Origin: Flavobacterium chungbukense
GTDB taxonomy: Bacteria; Bacteroidota; Bacteroidia; Flavobacteriales; Flavobacteriaceae
NCBI RefSeq assembly: GCF_020805785.1
Contig: NZ_JAJGZV010000001.1
Span: 372,001 to 436,000, forward strand
Length of the DNA: 64,000 bases
Reading direction: 5' to 3'
The notes under the pieces are model-generated. The model worked only from the letters and a program-made list of their open reading frames with translations. It had not been told where the DNA came from and did not search any database. Below are positions 19,801 to 30,054 of the stretch, piece after piece (positions within the stretch are counted from its first letter, which is position 1; the number at the start of each line of letters is the position of its first letter). The translations under genes were made by a program, and so were the position numbers.

Positions 19801-22800
19801 TCAACTGTTCCAACATTCCAAATTCCCGTAGTACTGTTGTAAAGACCAGCTGACGAACTGTAATTTAAATATTGATAACCAGAAGGCAGTAAATCGGTAA
19901 CTTGAACACCAGCAGCATTATTTGGACCGCTGTTGTTAATAATAAGTTCAAAAGAAATCTGGCTTCCAACGACTGGACTTGTGTTTCCTGCCACAACATT
20001 TTTTATCAATGATAAATCAGCAGATGGCCCAATAAAAATGATTTCGGCATTGTCCTGATCATCTTCTGCTGCGCTGTTATTGTTTGGTGTACTGTCGGGA
20101 TCGGGCAGATCACTTGCTGTGACCTGCGCAGTATTGAGATAATTTCCGGAAGGATTTACAATGGCGCTGAAAGTTAAATTTATATTTGAGCCGGCAGGTA
20201 AAGACAGCTCACTCCATTGCAATGTTGCGGCAGCTGTTTGATACACGCCGCCATTGGATACTGATCCGGGAATTAAAGTATATCCAGCAGGAATAGCATC
20301 TTTGATATCAATTCCTGTCGCATTTCCAGGACCTAGATTCACTACGTTTATGGTGAAGTCAACTTGCTGCCCTGCAGCGGCTGAGGTAGGTGAAACCGTT
20401 TTTGAAAGTTCTAAATCTGCCGATTGCAGTGTAACATTTGCTCTTGCAAGATCATCTTCTATTAATCCATTTCCCGGAGTACTGTCAGGATCACGCTGAT
20501 GGGCAGTTTGTATTTCTGCCGTATTGATGTAATTGGCCGGTGTGGCAACATTTACTTTAGCGGTAATTTGCAGTGTCAGGGTGTTTCCATTATTTAAATT
20601 ACCCACGTTCCAGATGCCGGTCGTATTATTGTATTTTCCCGCTCCATTATCACTTACATAAGTGTAGCCAGCAGGCAGCTGATCTGAAACTGTTATTCCG
20701 GTAGCATTATTAGGGCCGCTGTTGGTTACCCTGATAGTAAATATAACATTGTCATTTATACTTACCGCCGTTGGTGAGACTGTTTTTTGTAAGGACAAAT
20801 CAGCTGCGTCTAGTATTATGGAAGCATCATCTTGATCATCTTCGGCAGCAATGTTGTTATTTGGAGTACTGTCAGAATCAAATTGATCTGAGGCAATGAT
20901 TTGAGCATTATTTACATAAGAGCCATTGGGTCTAATAACGGCTTGAAAACTTAATGTTAATCTGCTTCCTACCGGAATAGTAAGATTGTTCCAAGTAATG
21001 GTATTGTCACCCACATTATATTGCCCGGCGAAGTTTACGGAGCCTGGTACAATAGTATATCCAGAGGGAATATAATCTCGCACCGCGACACCAGTAGCAG
21101 TAACAGTGCCGCCCAGCGAATTATTATTAAAAATTTGGAGATTAAAGGTCACTGTATCTCCAGCGCTTCCAGTAACAGGAAGAACCGATTTAGTTAATTC
21201 AAGATCTGCAACAGAAATTATTGTCAGCGTCATGTCATTAGAAGAAACAGGACAAGTACCATTGCTGATAGTCCATCGTAAAACATAAGTGCCGGAAACA
21301 GTTCCGGAAACAGCAGAAGCTGGTGACGAAGCATCATTAAACCCAACTGTACTTGGTCCAGAAACTTGAGTCCAAGTACCAGTGCCCACTGCAGGAACAG
21401 CAGCGTTCATATTTACTGGCGTAAATTGAGGAACTGATTGGTCAGGTCCTGCATCGGCTGTAGAAGGACTGTCATAAATTGTAACAAGCACAGTATCCTG
21501 GGAAATACATCCATTTGAATTTAAGGTAGTGACAGTCCAAAGAAACTCATATGTTCCAGGTATAAGTCCAAGCATAAGAGAATTGCTTAGATTTGGAGAC
21601 GCAATATTGGCTGTATTTGGTCCAGAAAGCTGTGTCCATGTACCTACACCAGAAGTGACTGTTACCGCATCCATACTAGTAGCTGCAAGATCGCATATTT
21701 CTTGATCAGGACCTGCATTTGCTACTGATGGAGGGATATCGTTAAAAGTGATTTCAACAGTATCTGAAGAAGGCTGGCATAGAGATGGACTGGTAAAAGG
21801 ACCATTAGTTACCGTCCATGTTAATCTGTAAGTTCCCAAGGTGGTAATGTTAGATAAAGTTGTCACGGGACTATTTGGGCTGTCAATAATGACATCTCCG
21901 TTTGAAGGATCATCTGATGGACTCGCAAATGACCATGTTCCTATTCCTGATGCCGGAGGTACGGCAGCAGTTTGATAACTGGTCTGACAAGCAGCAGTAT
22001 CATCAGGCCCGGCATCAGCAGTACTTGGCGGAGCGTTCATCTCTATTCGCACAATGTCTGATAATGTTCTGCAGGAAGGACTTTGAAATACCCATTCTAA
22101 AATGTATAAGCCTGGTACTGTTAAATTTGAGACAGTAGTCAAAGGGTCAGAAGGATCGTCTATTACTGCTACACTTCCAGTCGGTTGAAGAACAAAACGC
22201 CACTCTGCTGAGGAAACATCAGCAGGAGCAGTATTTCCTTGTAAAGTAATAATTCCGCCGACATCATCAATACAAAGATTTTGATCTGAGCCTGCATCAG
22301 GAGCGGCACTGGCACCATTAAATATTTCAATTGAAACAGAGTCTGAAGATCCAGCGCAGGTAGAACCGTCAGGAAAAACGGCAGACGTAGTTGTATAAGT
22401 AAAAACATAGCTGTTTCCAGGAACAACAGTTGCATTGGCAAGATAGCTGTTGGGCGGCGATTGTGTTATAGTTACAGCAGCTGGACTGCCAGTGGTACTG
22501 GTTAAAGTCCAGGTTCCTGTTGAATTTGCATTTCCAGTAAGCTGAACACTGGTAACATCGCAATAATTTTGATCTGATCCTGCGTCTGCACCAGGTGTAA
22601 CGACAACGATCATATCATCAAAAGTACTTGGGCAGATAACGATGTTTTTAGCAGTGGTAGTCCATCTAAAAGTATAAGTACCCGTTACCAGTCCGTTAAC
22701 TACAGTATTGGGATCAGAAGGATTAACAATATTGGGCTGATTTGGTGCGCCGGTAAGAACAGACCATTGTCCGCTTTCAAAAAAACTGTCGTAGGCACTT

Positions 22801-25373
22801 CCAGACATGGTAACACTGGTACTGTTACAAACATTTTGGTCTGGTCCAGCGGCCGCAGGATCTGGCGGAATACCTATAGTTAAATTTATATCATCAAATG
22901 CTTCACCGCATACTTCAGCATTCACAGTCCATCTAAAAATATAATATCCGCTGGTATTGAATGTGAAAACCGCGTTGGGATCATTTATATTGCTTATAGT
23001 GTAATTTCCTAAACCAGAAATTCTAGTCCAGGTTCCCACACTTCCAGGGCTGGATGCTGCAGCCATAGTTACGGTGCTGCCGCAAATTTCCTGATCCGGT
23101 CCAGCATTAGCTAGTGGCGGTGTATCTGCAATAGTAACTGTAACACTGCTCTGGTTTGGCAGGCAGAGTCTCAGTCTGTTTTCAATAGACCATGTGAAGG
23201 TGTAAGTTCCATTAGAAGAAACGGTAACGGCTGTATTAGGATCTGCTGGATTTACTATCGTTACTCCAGCTGCGGGTACTACTGTCCATGTACCAAAATC
23301 CTGCGGCTGCGGTGTATTGCCGCTAAGGTTAAATGTTGTTGTCCCGTTAGGATAACAAGCATCTGGTCCGGCGTCTGAATTGGTGGGAGCTGTTCTGTCA
23401 TTTGTAGTTAGCTGTACCGTATCAGAAATAGGAGCACTGCAGGAAGGGCCTGGATGCAGATAGGAAATCGTCCACTGCAGTTCATAAGCCGATGCAGTGA
23501 CAGTAAAGCCCGAGGCTGTAGCATTTGGATCATTTACATTTGAAAAGGTTATTGTACTTGGCCCGGAAACCTGGCTCCATGTACCTATTTCACCGCTTAG
23601 GGCGGGCGAAGCGTTTAACGGTACTTGTGAATTTGTACAGACAATCTCATCAGCGCCTGCGCTTGTTACCCCGAGCGTACTGGCAGATACATGTATGGTT
23701 ACAGTAGAAATAGAAAAACCACAAGCTGCGCCTCCTCCCTTTGTTATATATTGAAAAACATAAGATCCTGGAATAAGTCCGGAAACTGGTGTATCTACAG
23801 CAAAACTATCTGCTATTAAGGCTTCATTTGGACCGCTTAGCTGGCTCCAATAGTGGGTGCCTTGATTAGTAGAAACACCCGACAGCAGCGTAGAGTTGTC
23901 GCCGCAGGGTAAATTTACATCAGATCCTGCATTTGAGGGAGTCGGCTCGCCGGAGACAAAAATGTTAATCGTATCAAAACCAAAATCACATCCAACAGGA
24001 AGCGATCCATTTTGACTTCTTACAAATTCAACAGTGTAATCTCCAGGTGCAGTAAGGGTTAGGGTTAGTGAATTTCCAACATTCTGCAGTGCAGTTGGGA
24101 AAGGCCCTAAAGGCGAGCCGCTTGGACCCGCCGCAATTCTGTATTGATTTACTCCTGTTCCTGTTACCGTCAGCGGAATTGTAAATACGGTGGCGTCACA
24201 GCTCCCGGCAATATTATCACCGTTATTGGCTGTTATAGTTCTGGTTGGGCCATTGTACTGAATAGTATAATCTTTGCTAAAAACACAGCCCGTATTGGTA
24301 TTGGTAAGGGTATATCTAAAGGTATACGGATCACCAGAATCTGAAATATTGGTAATTAAAGTAGTCGGATTTGACGGCGCGGCAATTACAGCACCAGTAT
24401 CTCCGGATATTTGTGTCCACTGTACAGTTTCGCCTGCATATAAAGGAGTTTGGGCTGTAAGGGTAACTTGGGTTATAGTATTATCACAAAAGAAAATATT
24501 TTCGTCACCGCCGGGAAGAGTGGTTACGTCCTGCGTTGCAGCGGGAACAGTAATCGTTACTAAATCATTACCAGACGCACAAGGTCCCGCAGCAGTCCAT
24601 CTAAAGGTATATGTTCCTTGAACAAGATTAGAAATTTGTGTGTTATTAGAGCCTGGACTGGCTATTGTCGGAGTATTTGGCCCGCTTACAAATGACCATT
24701 GTCCATTTTGTCCGTTCAGACCGCAGCCGCCGTAAGTTCCATTTAGATTAGTAGTTTGTGTAGTAGTGTAACAATTACTTAAGGTTTGATCCGGTCCCGC
24801 AGAAACAGGAGTGACCCCGCCATAATTGGTGACTGTTATTTGAGATGTTGTTCTGCAGCGCTGCCCGGGAGCATACTCAGGGCCTTCTATAACCCATTGC
24901 AGTGTGGTCACACCGCAGCTGGATGCGGGCAAAGTTATAGTTGAGGTCGGTAGATTTGGGAAATTAAGCACCACCCCGGCATTATTAGCACCCACTATTT
25001 CCCAATATCCTGTTTCGCCAGTATTTTGAGGTGCATTTGCCGTAATTGATAAATTTCCTGTACTATTGGGACAGCTTGCTATGCTGCCGCCCGCGCTTGC
25101 GATAGTAATTGGCTGTACATTTACTACTTTATCCTGATAGGTCAAAACGCCGTCACCGCAGGTTGCGCTGTACCTAAAGGTATACGTATTTCCTCCTGTG
25201 TAACCTGTTACAGTTGTGGTTGGACTGTTTGGAGCATTTATAACAACAGCAGGTCCTGATATTTGTGTCCATAAGACATTTCCAATAATAGGTGATGGAT
25301 TGTTTCCAGCTAAGACCAGCGCATCAGTTTCGCAGAGCGTAACATTAAGGATACCTGCATTGACAGAACAATT
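13878..25373 (-). pseudogene. Giant T9SS type-B adhesin with PKD-like and DUF11 repeats, 5' end lost at an IS6 element
   Basis: The frame is open from the IS boundary at about 25374 to the stop at 13878, at least 3,832 codons. First come about 13 PKD/Ig-like modules (25.37-21.2 kb) with the words AGPDQ, TWTQVSGP and YTFRWT. Then follow 18 DUF11 modules of about 130 residues (21.2-14.2 kb, each starting ADLSLTKTV). Last is a gliding-motility-type C-terminal domain (about 90 residues, EFSPNDDGQNDTF to SGWLYLK) that directs T9SS export and surface attachment. SprF and OmpA partners follow. No signal peptide or ATG remains. The first in-frame candidate start is a TTG at 25145, and the frame meets a TGA inside IS sequence at 25413-25415. 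Without a signal peptide the product cannot reach the T9SS, so it is probably non-functional in this assembly. Confidence 0.85.
14200..21211 (-). repeat. 18 tandem DUF11 modules (about 390 bp each)
   Basis: Counting the opening words (ADLSLTK and variants) gives 18 modules inside the adhesin gene. Modules 7 and 9, near 18.8 and 18.0 kb, are almost identical in DNA over the whole unit and 780 bp apart, as are the modules after each. This points to duplication of two modules at a time. The array is a likely site of copy-number change and of assembly error. Confidence 0.8.
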
Positions 25374-25374
25374 C

Positions 25375-25711
25375 GGTTCTGTCGCATTTGGAATACTTTT
25401 AACTTTGGTTTTTCAAAACTAACAAAAAATGAATACTAAAGGTCATTGTTACCCAAAACACATAATTTTTCAGGCCGTATATTTCAAATTAAGATTTACA
25501 GTTAGTTATCGGGATGTTGAGGAGATCATGAAAATGCGAGGAGTTTCTGTTGATCATGCCACAATCCAACGTTGGGTTTATAAGTTTGCGCCTTTGCTTG
25601 AGTTAGAGATGAAGAAGAGAAAGGGCAAAGTGGGGGTGAGCTGGAAATTAGATGAGACCTATATCAAAGTTAAAGGTGTTTGGTGTTATTTATATAGAGC
25701 AGTAGATAAAT
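25375..25711 (+). mobile_element. Truncated IS6-family element (left part only)
   Basis: The left inverted repeat GGTTCTGTCGCAT starts at 25375 and the transposase ATG is at 25429. The reading frame matches the first 94 residues of the neighbouring IS transposase at roughly nine in ten positions, then stops where the second element begins after GTAGATAAA. The rest of this copy is absent on the far side of the second element, so a deletion accompanied or followed that insertion. Its left end is also the point where the adhesin coding frame breaks off. Confidence 0.8.
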
Positions 25712-26484
25712 GGTTCTGTCGCATCTAGCTACGTTTTAACTTTGCCTTTTTTAAATTGTTAAACTCATGAATACGAAAGGTCATTGCTATCCGAAATCTA
25801 TTATACTGCAGGCCGTATATTTTAAACTTAGGTTTACATTAAGCTACCGGGATGTTGAAGAGATCATGAAAATGCGAGGAGTTCATGTTGATCATGCTAC
25901 TATTCAGCGCTGGGTTTTTAAGTTTACACCTTTGCTTGAGTCAGAGATGAAGAAGAGAAAAGGTAAAGTAGGTACAAGTTGGAGATTGGATGAAACCTAT
26001 ATCAAAGTAAAAGGTATTTGGTGTTATTTATATAGGGCAGTAGATAAACTAGGCAATACAATAGATTTTCTTTTGACCAGAAGAAGACAAAGAATGAGTG
26101 CTCAGTCTTTTCTAATTAAAGCAATTAGTAATAACTGCATACCAAGAGTAATAAACATTGATAAAAGCGGTTGTAATACGGCAGCGATCAAAGTCTATAA
26201 CAAGCGTTCGTTCTCAAAGATTAAAATTCGGCAGTGTAAATATCTCAACAATATTGTAGAACAGGACCATCGATTTATAAAATGGAGGATACAAAACGGG
26301 TTAGGCTTTAAAAGCTTTGAATCAGCAAGACGAACATTGAGTGGAATTGAAGTTGTGCATATGCTGAGAAAGAATCAGATGATTGGACATGGGACAACTA
26401 TGTTTAAATCATTCTGTAAATTAGCAGGCTAATTTTTAAATTACTTAAATTCTTATATTTGATTCTGACAGATGCGACAGAACC
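25712..26484 (+). mobile_element. Complete IS6-family insertion sequence (773 bp)
   Basis: It is bounded by 15-bp perfect inverted repeats GGTTCTGTCGCATCT (25712-25726 and 26470-26484). Size, ends and transposase all fit the IS6/IS26 family. The 8 bases outside each end (AGATAAAT and AATAAAAT) do not match, so there is no target duplication. This agrees with an adjacent deletion, a common outcome of IS6 transposition. The next 320 bases (26485-26805) hold no gene I can support. Confidence 0.85.
25767..26432 (+). CDS. IS6 family transposase
   Basis: 221 residues: an N-terminal helix-turn-helix (SYRDVEEIMKMRGVHVDHAT) and a DDE catalytic domain with the first Asp in RLDETYIKVKG, the second in NIDKSGCN and the Glu in VEQDHRFIKWR. 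The length is usual for IS6 and the frame is intact, so it is probably active. It reads away from the interrupted adhesin. Confidence 0.92.
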   Translation: MNTKGHCYPKSIILQAVYFKLRFTLSYRDVEEIMKMRGVHVDHATIQRWVFKFTPLLESEMKKRKGKVGTSWRLDETYIKVKGIWCYLYRAVDKLGNTIDFLLTRRRQRMSAQSFLIKAISNNCIPRVINIDKSGCNTAAIKVYNKRSFSKIKIRQCKYLNNIVEQDHRFIKWRIQNGLGFKSFESARRTLSGIEVVHMLRKNQMIGHGTTMFKSFCKLAG

Positions 26485-26805
26485 AATAAAATGTATTTGC
26501 AGAAAAATTTCCCATCTTTAATTTTTAATGGTTGCTTTCGTTGACAAACCTGATGAAAATAAAACTTTTTTTTAATGCCTCTAAGAAGGCAATTTTTAAC
26601 AGCTTTCAAAATAATTTGAAAAGAAGTAATGGAGAATTAAATTTTTCCCATTCTTCACTTTGTAAAATGATTTGATTAGGCTATTTTCTTCTATGATCAA
26701 TTTGTAGTAAAATTAGTTATATTAGCTAAATGAACTTAACAAATAAAACTCGACCTGATTAAGGACTGTTGTCTATTAAAAGTTTTGTAGAATAAATATT
26801 ATGAT

Positions 26806-27821
26806 ATGGATGTAATTTAGATTCGAATATATTTAGAGCAGATGTTCCTTTAAGATCAAAAGAATTTGATGTTCTTATTGACTATTTGAAAAAGACAGGA
26901 TCTTCTGTTGTTCTTCCTCAAATTATTTTAGATGAAGTAAGAGGACTGTATAAAAAAGCTTTGACAGATAGAATCTTAACTCTTGAAAAGAATGTTAATA
27001 ACGTAAACTTACTTCTTATAGACTCCTCGGAGTATATAAAAACAAAAGCTATTAATATCGATCAAGAGACGAACACTTATTTAGAGTTTGTGAAGAAAAA
27101 ATTAAAAATAAGGAATATATTGCCATATAACAATAGTTTTTTACCCATAATTTCACAACGGGCAATTGATCGTAAAAAAACCGCAGGAATAGATGGACAA
27201 GGTTTTCGAGATACCTTAATTTGGCTGACAATAAAAGATTATGCTCTTAACTGCCAAGAAAAACAGATTACATTTATTAGTGTAAATACTGATGATTTTG
27301 CTAGTTCAGATAAAACTCAATTGCATGAATCGCTACAAACTGAATGTGATGAAATAGGGATTCGAATAAATTACTTTAAAACACTTAAAGAGTTTATTGA
27401 AAATCATTCTGTAAAAATAGATTTTATTACGTATGATTGGATAGAAAAGAACTTAAATTATGATGCTGTTTCCGAAGCAATAATGGATTTTCTTAATGGT
27501 TCTGAAAAAAGAAGTATTATAACTTGGATAGAATACGAGATTAATGAGGAGTGCGTCGGATATAAGGCAATTAATTTTGAGTCAACAGCAGATACAAACT
27601 TAAGTGTCTATGAAATGTCAGATGACAGGCTAATAATTAACTTAACAATGGAAGGCTATTCTCAGTTTGAATTTACAATTAGATCTGATGGCTATTGGAA
27701 TGATGATTATGATTACACTGATCGGACTATTGAAATGAGCACAGATGTTATTGCTGAAATAACTATAACTTTAATAGACAAAAAAATTGTTGATTTTGAA
27801 GTACATGATTTTTCAATTTAG
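26806..27821 (+). pseudogene. PIN-like nuclease (DUF4935-type) with a 1-base frameshift after codon 4
   Basis: From ATG 26806 the frame reads MDVI and then TAG. Adding one T to the T run at 26816-26818 gives MDVILDSNIFRADVPL, a typical PIN start, and joins the long frame that continues to 27821 (338 residues in total). PIN-type acidic residues can be seen in LDSN, in DEVRG, in GIDGQGFRDTLIW and in SVNTDDF. A C-terminal region of about 130 residues follows that I do not recognise. PIN-like proteins of this type are RNA-acting nucleases often found in mobile or defence regions. The frameshift may be real decay or a homopolymer error. Confidence 0.7.
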
Positions 27822-27907
27822 ATAATTATATTAAATGTAAATTTAATTTTATGTAATTACGGTTTTCCATAATATATTAATCTACATAATGTATTTATTT
27901 GCCCGGA

Positions 27908-27927
27908 AAGTGCACCGATTCTGCACC
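27908..27927. repeat. 20-bp direct repeat, right copy
   Basis: Identical to 9821-9840, in the same orientation, 149 bp to the left of the tRNA-Tyr 3' end. The two copies frame the region that carries the toxin-antitoxin pair, the adhesin operon and the IS elements. Confidence 0.6.
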
Positions 27928-27976
27928 TTTAATTTTGTGAGGATTTATAAATATTGAAAACAGGCCTAAAATAAAA

Positions 27977-28006
27977 AAAACCTGCAAATCCTTGAATTTG
28001 CAGGTC
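27977..28006. terminator. CCTGCAAAT hairpin downstream of tRNA-Tyr
   Basis: ACCTGCAAATC pairs with GAATTTGCAGGT. It is a variant of the hairpins at 7246 and 9704 and is followed by the same ACATTTTTTGTGG word as the 9704 copy. It is placed to terminate the minus-strand tRNA-Tyr transcript. Confidence 0.55.
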
Positions 28007-28075
28007 TTCAGACATTTTTTGTGGCTTTTTAAAAAAATTGAAAACTTTAAGTTTTTCGCCTTTTCGGCCTTTCCG

Positions 28076-28156
28076 TGGGGAGAGCAGGATTCGAACCTGC
28101 GAAGTTCACACAGCAGATTTACAGTCTGCCCTCGTTGGCCGCTTGAGTATCTCCCC
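28076..28156 (-). tRNA. tRNA-Tyr (GUA)
   Basis: On the minus strand an 81-nt cloverleaf: acceptor GGGGAGA/TCTCCCC with discriminator A, D arm ACTCAAGCGGCCAACGAGG, anticodon arm CAGACTGTAAATCTG with anticodon GTA, a class-II variable arm, and T arm GCAGGTTCGAATCCTGC. CCA is not encoded. A 36-nt leader separates it from a near-ideal promoter. Its last 21 bases recur at 9749-9769. Confidence 0.95.
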
Positions 28157-28191
28157 GATCTCAGCTTGTGCTTTGTTGTTCTAAGCGGTGG

Positions 28192-28222
28192 CAAAGATAG
28201 GAACTCTTTCTACATTTGCAAA
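28192..28222 (-). promoter_or_regulatory. Promoter of tRNA-Tyr
   Basis: On the minus strand TTTG (28222-28219), 19 bases, then TATCTTTG (28199-28192). This fits the Bacteroidetes primary-sigma consensus in both boxes and in spacing. It ends 36 bases before the tRNA 5' end. From here to 28581 I see no gene. Confidence 0.75.
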
Positions 28223-28581
28223 CAAAAAATGAACTTAATTTTAAGTTATTTTAAAGTTATTTTTTAATTCGTTGGAATTGAATAAAATAAAAAATGGTAA
28301 AAAAGTATTTTTTAAAATTAATTCTTAAAAAGTAGGATTATTCTTTTAGTGTTTTTCTCTGGTTTATGAGTTTAACTCAGGGTTTATAGTGCCTTCAACA
28401 ATATTATTCTTGAAGATTAAAATAAATATTATGGAAAAAAAAACTACTTGATTTCGTTTGCAGTTCGTTTATCCTAAAGTTATTTAGTGCTTTGGACATT
28501 TGAACCGTCTCAAAAACTATCTTTTAAAAGTTTGCATTCTTTTGAGAAATAAGCTTCTTAATTGGTTATGCTATAAAACAA

Positions 28582-28607
28582 AAAAATCTCCCAAGAGGGA
28601 GATTTTT
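28582..28607 (-). terminator. Terminator of the TlpA-like gene
   Basis: AAAAATCTCCC and GGGAGATTTTT pair around AAGA, 19 bases beyond the stop of the TlpA-like gene, with A/T runs suitable for termination of the minus-strand transcript. Confidence 0.7.
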
Positions 28608-28625
28608 AACTTTTTATGAAGTAGC

Positions 28626-29792
28626 TTATTTTGCTAACAATTCTAGTATTTTTGCTTTTAATTCTGAACCTCTCAAATCTTGCGCAACTACTTTTCCGTT
28701 AGCGTCAAGAATGAAAGTTGCGGGAATTGCTTCAACATTATATTGTTTTGCAATTGGTTCTTCCCAGTGTTTTAAGTTCGAAACATGAGTCCAAGTTAAT
28801 CCATCTTTTGCAATTGCCTGTTTCCAAGCAGCAGCATCTTTATCTAAAGAAACCCCAATGATATTCAAACCTTTTGAGTGTAATTCTTTATATAATGCCA
28901 CAACATGAGGATTTTCTTGTCTGCATGGTCCGCACCAAGAAGCCCAAAAATCTACAATAGTTACTTTTCCTAAACTTTCTTTAAGAGAAACTACTTTTCC
29001 TTCTGGATTAGGAGCCGAAAAATCTGCTCTTCAGTTAGGGCTGCCTACTGCTGGAGCTGTAGCACCAACTGATGGCATTTTTGCTTGACCTAATCTAGTT
29101 TTGATTTCTTTACCAGGAGCAGTATTTTTTATAGATTCATCTAAAGAATTGTAAAGTGCTTCTAATTTTTTTGTATCTGCTGCAGGATCATTAAACATAC
29201 TTTGAACAATCAAAACTGTGATGAAAGATTTTGGGTGAGTTTCAGCATACTTTAAGTATTTAGTTTTGCTTGACTCCTGAACCTCTTTTTGAATTGTCAT
29301 ATATTGTTTCATCAAGCTATTGATAACTGCTGTATCTTGGGCTTGTTGAGCTTGTTGCATTTTTTGATTATTCTTTTTCTGAAAATCAAGTAAGTTTTTT
29401 TGAGTTTTTGACATGTCTTCTGTAAAAGCAACATACTCATCGTTATTGTAAGTTCCAGAAACTTTAGATTTGTGGATACTATCTTTGTCAATATTTACTT
29501 TAATTTCTCCAGTTTCAAGGATTAATGGAATAGGTCCGTTAGCGCCTTGTAAAATTAAAGTATGGAAAGCTGGCTCAGTTACTTTTCCTTTTATTTCAAA
29601 TTTTCCGTTTTCAACTTTTACTGTATCTAAAGAAATTGGCATTCTTGTAGCTGGATCAGCACCTTGTAAGATGATCGTTTTTCCATTTTCAATTCCTGTA
29701 GCAGTACCTGTAATAAGGTATTCTCCATCTTTAACTTTGCTGCAAGAAATGATAGCTGCAGAAGCTGTAAGTACAAAAAGTATTTTTTTCAT
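28626..29792 (-). pseudogene. DUF4369 - thioredoxin (TlpA/AhpC-like) lipoprotein, interrupted by an in-frame TGA
   Basis: Reading through one TGA (29031-29033) gives 388 codons in a single frame: a lipoprotein signal (MKKILFVLTASAAIISCS), a DUF4369 domain (about 25-120), a helical linker, and a C-terminal thioredoxin-like domain with FWASWCGPC near 28925-28945 and a cis-Pro region AIPATF. The family has a conserved APDF motif at the domain start. Here GATAP and DFSAPNPEGK are split by nine extra codons (29025-29051) that include the TGA. As it stands the upstream piece has no thioredoxin domain and the downstream piece has no signal and no CGPC, so neither should work in thiol-disulfide exchange. 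Sequencing error is possible. Confidence 0.75.
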
Positions 29793-30001
29793 TATAAAAA
29801 ATTAATTAGTTAATTGATTTGTGCAACAAAAGTATCTAAAAATATAAAACATACAGAATTTTGTAACCTAAAATTTTGTTATAGTTTTTTTAGGTTTAAA
29901 ACGCACTGAATCAGTGTGTTTGTGTGGTTTTTATGAATAAAAACTATCATTAATAAACTTATTTGAAATCATTATATTCAAAAAAATAAATTTTAGATAT
30001 A

Positions 30002-30033
30002 AAAAAAGCACTCTTTTAATAGAGTGCTTTTTT
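30002..30033 (-). terminator. Terminator after the J-domain/KTSC gene
   Basis: AAAAAAGCACTCT pairs with AGAGTGCTTTTTT around a 6-nt loop, just beyond the stop codon at 30055. The A/T flanks suit termination from either side. Confidence 0.75.
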
Positions 30034-30054
30034 GTGAAATATAGTGTTTTTTTA

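Noticed and set aside
14200..21211. Regular repeats that could be taken for a CRISPR array
   Set aside because: The unit is about 390 bp and translates throughout as DUF11 modules; there are no short repeats with unique spacers. I see no CRISPR in the window.
25375..26484. The two IS6 copies as a composite transposon
   Set aside because: One copy is truncated and directly interrupted by the other, and there is no cargo between them.
27895..28194. Minus-strand ORF of 99 residues across tRNA-Tyr
   Set aside because: It overlaps the complete tRNA gene and its promoter side; the translation has no protein-like character.
29031..29033. TGA as a selenocysteine codon in the TlpA-like gene
   Set aside because: The stop lies outside the active site, which keeps its CGPC, within extra codons absent from the family motif. 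No selenocysteine element is evident.
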